A DNA stretch of 64,000 nt, taken from assembly GCA_014904985.1 (NCBI GenBank), contig MU128963.1, positions 90,438 to 154,437 on the forward strand, in the 5' to 3' direction. The notes below the pieces were generated by a model that was given only the letters and a program-made list of their open reading frames with translations, had not been told where the DNA came from and did no database searches. The DNA comes from Hydnum rufescens UP504. Its lineage: Eukaryota > Basidiomycota > Agaricomycetes > Cantharellales > Hydnaceae. Shown here piece by piece: positions 58,248-64,000 of the stretch. How positions within the stretch are numbered: the stretch's first letter is position 1; each line of letters opens with the position of its first letter. The position numbers were made by a program, and so were the translations under genes.

Positions 58248-58602
58248 GGGAGCAAAGCTGCTAGCGATCCGAATAAGCGCCGTACCGTTACGAAAGGCGC
58301 ACGAGAAGTTGATACCAAATTGGAGTTCTCGCCTCGAATCTATCCTGAACCTTCTCTATCTCTAAGCATATCACTGTCCACAGACATGATGACGGAAGAG
58401 TGGAGGAGCGAATGGAGTGACGAGCCGGCTCGAGCCGGGCTCTGCATCCGGTTGTCGAGCGACCTCAGGAACATATCTACCGCTAGAGATTGCTGCCTTT
58501 CCTCTGCCCTCCGTTCTATCAGTTCCCCAGGCTCCAGTATACCCGTTATCGCTTATGTTGCAAATTGGTCTTATAAGAAAGGGCGTTCAGCAGATTCAAC
58601 CA
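58248..58602. other. Palindrome spacer
   Basis: The unpaired 355 bp between the arms. Plus strand from 58388 shows M-T-E-E-W, similar to the start of the 98-codon frame at 21349, so it may carry a family 3 5' part. Confidence 0.5.
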
Positions 58603-60861
58603 GCTTCTTAGGACGGACCGTAGTTCGGACTGGGGTACACTTCGTGTTTCTTGGACCCTGATCATTGGCGATAGTCCAGCGAGGGACGCAGCAACAAAAT
58701 AATTATGGTGGAAGGCCTGTGAAGACAAGGGAGGTACGACTTTACTTCGTATGTACTCTTGCCGTGAATTGGGTGACAGCGATTGGCTCAGTTTTCCGCC
58801 TTCCCATGTTCAGGCTAGCTCCCCGTTTCCTCACCAGACTTGTGGAAACCCTTTGGCGAGATTCTCGTTAATCAATAGGCGATGAACGTCTCAATGTCCT
58901 ATCCTTGCAGAGCGATCACAACTCCAATCCCGTTCACATGGTTCAATTGCACCTTTTGCATGTGCTATTCACTCCGTATGAACGAGTGCAACCATGGAGA
59001 CTATACTTGATGCCCCGAATTGGCCTTGGTAAGAACCTCCACATTTTAACCCCCGGTAGGCGACGGAGTACGAGCCATCCTCGCTTGGCCGCTTATGACC
59101 TCTCCTCTGGTTTATCCCCCCCCTGCTGGGTCTCTGTCCGCTATAACTCCTCTCTTCATGGCTTAGGGAATCACCCTTTGGTAGAGGTACCGGGGTCTCT
59201 ATAGCTCTGGAGCTCGTGTGGGGCAGAGATGGATATGATAGGACCGCTAGGCGAGTAGCAGCCGGATTAAAGGAGGAAGGTTTGGTGATGCTGTATCGCA
59301 CGCCTTGGACCATATAAGGATGGAATAACTATTTTGACATCCTTGCGACCCGATCCCCCTTGCCTCAAGATCAATGTGTCCGAATTGTTTATTTCAACCC
59401 TCAGGATTGGGTACCCATGGCCTTGGGAGCGCGATTCTGAACGTCAGGAAGAATGCCTTGAAGTGGTATGCTGAGCGGTTAGGGCAAACATGATTCCGAT
59501 TGCCCTGTAGGGCTGCTGAGGGCGAAAACAGAAAAATCTCCTAGATACCATCTCTGTCTTGGATGATCGAAATATCCTTTGCCGGCAGAGACATTTATGC
59601 GAGATATATGCATATAGTGACAAATAGTTATATATACATACATGAATGAGACAATCGGCCCTCTGATAGATCTACTATCCCCTCAGGATCTGATTGTTTC
59701 TGTCCAGACACCAGAGCCTGAAAACAGTCACAAAACAAATGCTTTGGGGAACAACCTTATCATGTCGGAGCGGAGGAACGCCGCTGATGGCGTTCCCCGC
59801 CCCTCTGGATGTTTGGGAGTTCCCTGAAGTGAACTGGAATGGCGACTGGCAGATTACAGGACACAGGGAAACATCAGCATCCCACTCCTCATCATACCAT
59901 AGGGACTTAAGCACTCACGGCGGTCTGGGACCCCACCTCCAAGATTCTTCGTGTCGTCCGACAACCGAGCTGACGATATGTCCTACCAGCCGTTGTCAGC
60001 AAGATGTCTGGGCGACTTCTTTGCGTCTTCTCACCTGCTCGACACTAGGAACCCCGGATTCGTCGCCAGATCGCTCTGGCCCCAGTATTCCCATCTCAGT
60101 TAATTCGATGGCGAAGGAATCATTCATCGAAGAACTCGTCTGTCCCCATTGGGGTACAAACTCAATCCCGTTGTTCAACTAGTGGAGACGCTGTCAGTAC
60201 TCTCCCCTAGATACCCTCCGAAGTGCAGTACTAACCGTGGTTGCCGTCACCGGAGCATGTCGGAGGGCTTGCCGCGAATTTAGACCATGCAGCAAGGTAT
60301 TTGACCACACCTATGCACAGGAAAGCACATACGATATGACGCAAGTCAATCAACAAACATCCTCCGTCTCGATTAGGATTTACGTACTTTTCCGATGATA
60401 ATCGCTATCACCGTCGATATGTGCGATTCCGGCTGGGAGGACATTGGATCTATGTTTCAAATGTGTGTGGATAGAGCCAGAGGCCACACTTACGAAGAGG
60501 ATATAGGCGACCAAATCAGTTGCACTTATCACAACCAGTGGTATATGAACCCGCATCTACGAATTCGAATGTATCAACCATCACAAGCTACAGCCCGTGC
60601 GAGACGTGCTTACTGAGACAATCTGCAGATGACGGAGCACGCCTCTCCGCGCTGGCAATACCCTCACGGGACTGTTGCGAAAAGTAATGATCACAGACAC
60701 CATTATGCACAATGAACATATAAAAGCGCCCGTTGTACACAGGACTGTCCCCTGTCATTGTCATTGCATTTCCTGTGGCCAGATCCACACTGTAATGAAG
60801 GATATGTCAACTGGGGACTATAGCGATTATATGCAATAATGCTGCGAGGAATACGCACAGT
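58603..60861. repeat. Right arm of the large palindrome
   Basis: Reverse complement of 55976-58247. It contains a plus-strand family 3 copy (58.9-59.3 kb), whose tail is broken after GAEMDMIGPLGE by a TAG, and the 3' part of the minus-strand family 2 copy f. Beyond 60861 the sequence continues into that copy's 5' part, which the left arm lacks. Confidence 0.88.
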
Positions 60862-61615
60862 GTTCCCGCGTTGATGGTACCAATGGTCCAGAGCATAGCG
60901 CCGCCTTCAGTGCCCATGCATAACAGTCAATTACCCACGTCTATCTAAGCGCCGTGGCATACTTACCGGTTTGCACGACCAGAAGGCATATAACAGCACG
61001 GGAATCATCACCGATCTGTCAACTCTGCACCCCTGTAAACCATTTACATCGATTGGCGATGTACGGACATGGACCGGAGAGCAGAATACGTACTGAAATG
61101 CATAGAAACCTAGAGCACCAAGGTGAGATCAATATATAACGTAGTAGAACGGAGTGATCACAACGACCATATGCAGCGACTATATCGGCACACTCCAGAG
61201 TCGTATTGTCAGAGTAGAGCCATACAAATAGTCGCGATTCTATGGGCGGGACGTGAATGAAATCTATAGAGAGAACGCATGGGGCGACCACTCACTGTGA
61301 GACCCAAAAGAGGCATATAAAGCAACATATGCCATTACCGTGGACGGGGTGGGGAATAAGCGCGCAGACCTCGCAACCCATCTGGAATAAGGCGAAATGC
61401 ATACCAGTTTGGATACATCAAAAATGGAAAACCAAAGACTATGACCCGTAATGAAACAGCTCGGCAAGCAAAAAGCTAGCGCAAAAAGTGGCCAGTTGGA
61501 CCACAAACATCCGTTTAAAATGTATTTATCAGTTTGCCAGCAACAGCCAATACTGTGCAGCGGATTATGCTTATAATGTGTGGCAGAATAAACGAAATCA
61601 CTCACAAGGCACCAT
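59996..61615 (-). pseudogene. Membrane-protein family 2, copy f
   Basis: Minus-strand, ATG at about 61615 and C-terminal stop at 59996. The C-terminal half is well kept (FVPQWGQTSSSMNDSFAIEL), but the N-terminal exons at 61.26-61.60 kb have single-base losses that break LANMINTFLNGMFVVQ. It is the mirror of copy d. Confidence 0.5.
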
Positions 61616-61619
61616 AGCA

Positions 61620-62841
61620 ATTTTTATTTCCGTATCGGTGGTTTGGGATTGGGGGAGAAAAAATGATGAGTGATTTGGTGGCACCAGAGTGGAGTTCAAT
61701 CCGCTTATGTCAAACTTGGAACTAATCCCAGTTCTGGATAGGAACGGCGATTGGACTGGGTCGAGTCCCAGTCCAAGTGCTAATTCTGGTACTTTTAGGA
61801 AGTCGCTACGAACGAGGGAACTTGATAGTCATGGTGAGGATAAGTCTGGTCAGCTCAGACTGCCGATAGTATTTCCGAAAACTTGACGTAAGGGACTGAG
61901 CTCCCCCAGGCCCGCAGTTGTTTGTAATCCACGTCATTTTCTTAAAGTACTGGTAAGTGTCCCAGAATGCAGGCCCATTCGCATGGCACGATGTTGATTC
62001 TTCTCGTACCACTTTCTTCAACATTGGTCACGATTGGTGGTAGTGTGAGTGAAAGGAGACATTATTGGTATGGTAATGAAAGAGATCAAGAGGGATGGAC
62101 GTAGCATAAGCTAAAAGAGAAATCGATTTGGGAAAGAATCTGCTGCACGCATCTCAAGATATCCGTATCACTTCACAAAGACAAACATACGACTACACAA
62201 AAAAATTCAAAAAAGTAAGAACATAGCGAAGAATAAGGAGCACGCATCCCGAAAAATCCAAAAACTTTGCCAGCAGTAAGCCAGACATACCACAGCACGT
62301 CGAAGATACTCCGAAAACGAAACGCCGACAAACAGAGACAGGAGCCCAAGACATATTATATTCGAACAACCAAGACCAAACCTGTAAGTAGAATTAATAA
62401 TGAAGCCCAGAACGTCAATTTACGACGATCCCAGACCAAGAGAAGAGAACCCCATCCTATCTATTAATGGTAGCCGATTTATTGGCGCCGCCACACTGGG
62501 AAAACATCGAAGCTCTTCCGCATATCTTGCACGAGAGGAAACCTAAGCCATGCCAAATGTAAACATATGGAGGAGACGAGAGCATGTCCACACGAAGAAG
62601 GCTTACCATATACCAAAGGGACCGGGACGCGCAGCAAAACCGGAACTGGGGTTTCAAGTGTAAAACCGAACGACGAGCAGGAGAAGAATGGGATTATAGC
62701 ACTTCGGCTTGTGTGTGAGTGTGAAACAAACCATCTGATGAGTCCAACACAGGTGTGTGTGTTGGGGTCAACACAAGTGGAGCGGAGCTTGCTCAGTCAG
62801 AACACTGCACCGTCATATTCCGAACTACGAACGAGCACAAG
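61620..62841. repeat. Decayed copies of the AAGTC remnant and of 46.9-47.6 kb
   Basis: 61.70-61.98 kb is an AAGTC-rich remnant. 62.0-62.65 kb repeats 46.93-47.48 kb with many 1-bp gaps, and 62.65-62.84 kb repeats part of 51.4-51.6 kb in reverse. No gene seen. Confidence 0.5.
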
Positions 62842-64000
62842 AACTAATCCCAGTTTGGATAGGAACGGCTGTGACTGGGGTCGAGTCAAGTCGCAAGTTG
62901 CTAATTTACTTTACTAGGGAAGTCGCACGAACGAGGGAACTTCAATTCATGTGAGGACAAGTCTGGTCAGCTCAGATCATGCCGATAGTATTTCCGAAAA
63001 CTTGGACGTAAGGGGACTTGAGCTCCCCCAGGCCCGCAGTGTGTTTTGTATCCACGTCATTTCTTTACAGTACTGGTAGTGTCGCCAGAATGCAAGCCAT
63101 CATGGCCACGATAGTTGATTTCTTCTCGTACCACTTGTCTTCAACATTGGGTCGCAATCGGTGGTAGTGTGAGCGAAAGGAGACAATTATTGAGACGAGG
63201 AATGAAAGAGATCAGCGAGTGATGGACGGCATAACGCCTGAAAGAGAAATCGAGTTTGGGGAAAAGAATCTGCTGCACACATCTCAGGAGATATCCACAC
63301 TTCATCAAAGACAACATAGGCTACACAAAACACAATTTAAGCAAAAAGTAAGAACAATCGAAGGAAGATAAGGAGCAGCAATCCCGAAAACCTTTCCAGG
63401 CCAAGCAGCCGGCCATCGCAGTAGCGGACGAAGATACTCTGAAAACGAGAAAACGAGTAACCAGAGACAGAAACCCAAGACAGTTATACCTTCATGCAGA
63501 CTAAGACCACAGCGACTGGGCCAACTCAGGGCACTCAATGACGAGGCCTTGTAAGTAGAATAAAGAATGAAACCCAGAGCGTCAATTTACGATATCGCAG
63601 ACCAAGAGAAGAGAACCCCGCCCGACCTATCAATAGCCAGCCAATTTATTGGGCAAAACACTGTGGCAAACATCAAAGACCTTTCCCCATGGCTTACCAC
63701 GAAAAGGAAAACCTAGCCAATCCGGAAATGTAACATATTGGAGGCGAGACATGACCACATGCAAGGAGACTTACCATATACCAAGAGGACTGGGACTCAC
63801 ACCAAAACCGGAACTGGGGTTCGTATGAAAACGAAACGACAAGCAGGAGAAAAATGGGACCTATAGGCACTATGGTTTGTGTGGAGAGTGTGGAAACAAA
63901 CCAATCTGATGAGTCCAATACAAGTGGGAGTTTGAGCTTTTGGCTTCGGTTCAGACACATTGACACTGGTGGATATCCGAACGAAGAACGGAGGAAGCAA
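62842..64000. repeat. Inverted repeat arm (partner 48908-50078), runs off the window
   Basis: Reverse complement of 48908-50078 up to the last base. It carries the same unrecognised frames on the minus strand (63694-63966). The repeat probably continues to the right. Confidence 0.8.

Overview
The window reads as a fungal nuclear genome, most likely an Agaricomycete. Genes are split by many short introns with CTRAY-type branch sites. The recognisable families are DUF6534 membrane proteins, a DUF6532 relic, a fungal P-loop G-domain-like sequence and Mediator subunit 7 (MED7). No bacterial-style operon, CRISPR array, rRNA or tRNA was seen.

Left part (1-13 kb): almost free of CpG. It opens with the most striking object in the window, a plus-strand gene (about 231-6391). 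A G-domain-like 5' part leads into a 5 kb head-to-tail array of 68 short introns. Consecutive introns are separated by exons of only 3 nt (66 times) and once 6 nt. Read in one fixed phase, the flanking exons and all 67 micro-exons form one open frame, so each array unit would contribute one codon. After it come a 654-bp LTR (6492-7145), an unrecognised minus-strand gene with a basic stretch (7714-9490), a broken DUF6532-type gene (9521-11273), a 16-17 bp minisatellite and the RNase H / Cys-zinc 3' end of a LINE.

Transition (13-16.5 kb): the base composition changes to normal CpG content. A 32-bp inverted-repeat pair (13089 / 14681) encloses a perfect palindrome and two related hairpins. A disrupted hypothetical gene follows on the minus strand.

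Right part (16.5-64 kb): MED7 is intact on the minus strand (16513 to about 17690). The rest is a mosaic of segmental duplications. Three tandem blocks (about 25-31, 32-37 and 37-43 kb) each carry a largely intact minus-strand DUF6534 gene. A second, more distant membrane-protein family appears in seven copies or pieces. In several places it is convergent with a third unrecognised gene family. Between 47 and 64 kb the duplications are inverted, including a palindrome with arms of about 2.27 kb around 58.4 kb. Some copies carry so many 1-bp deletions that consensus error must be considered. A TIR element (40264-42042) interrupts the third block and itself contains a 438-bp foldback element with perfect 11-bp target-site duplications.

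Confidence is high for the intron-like array pattern, MED7, the three DUF6534 genes, the LTR and the palindrome. It is moderate for the micro-exon gene being translated as modelled. It is low for the precise exon limits of most repeated genes.
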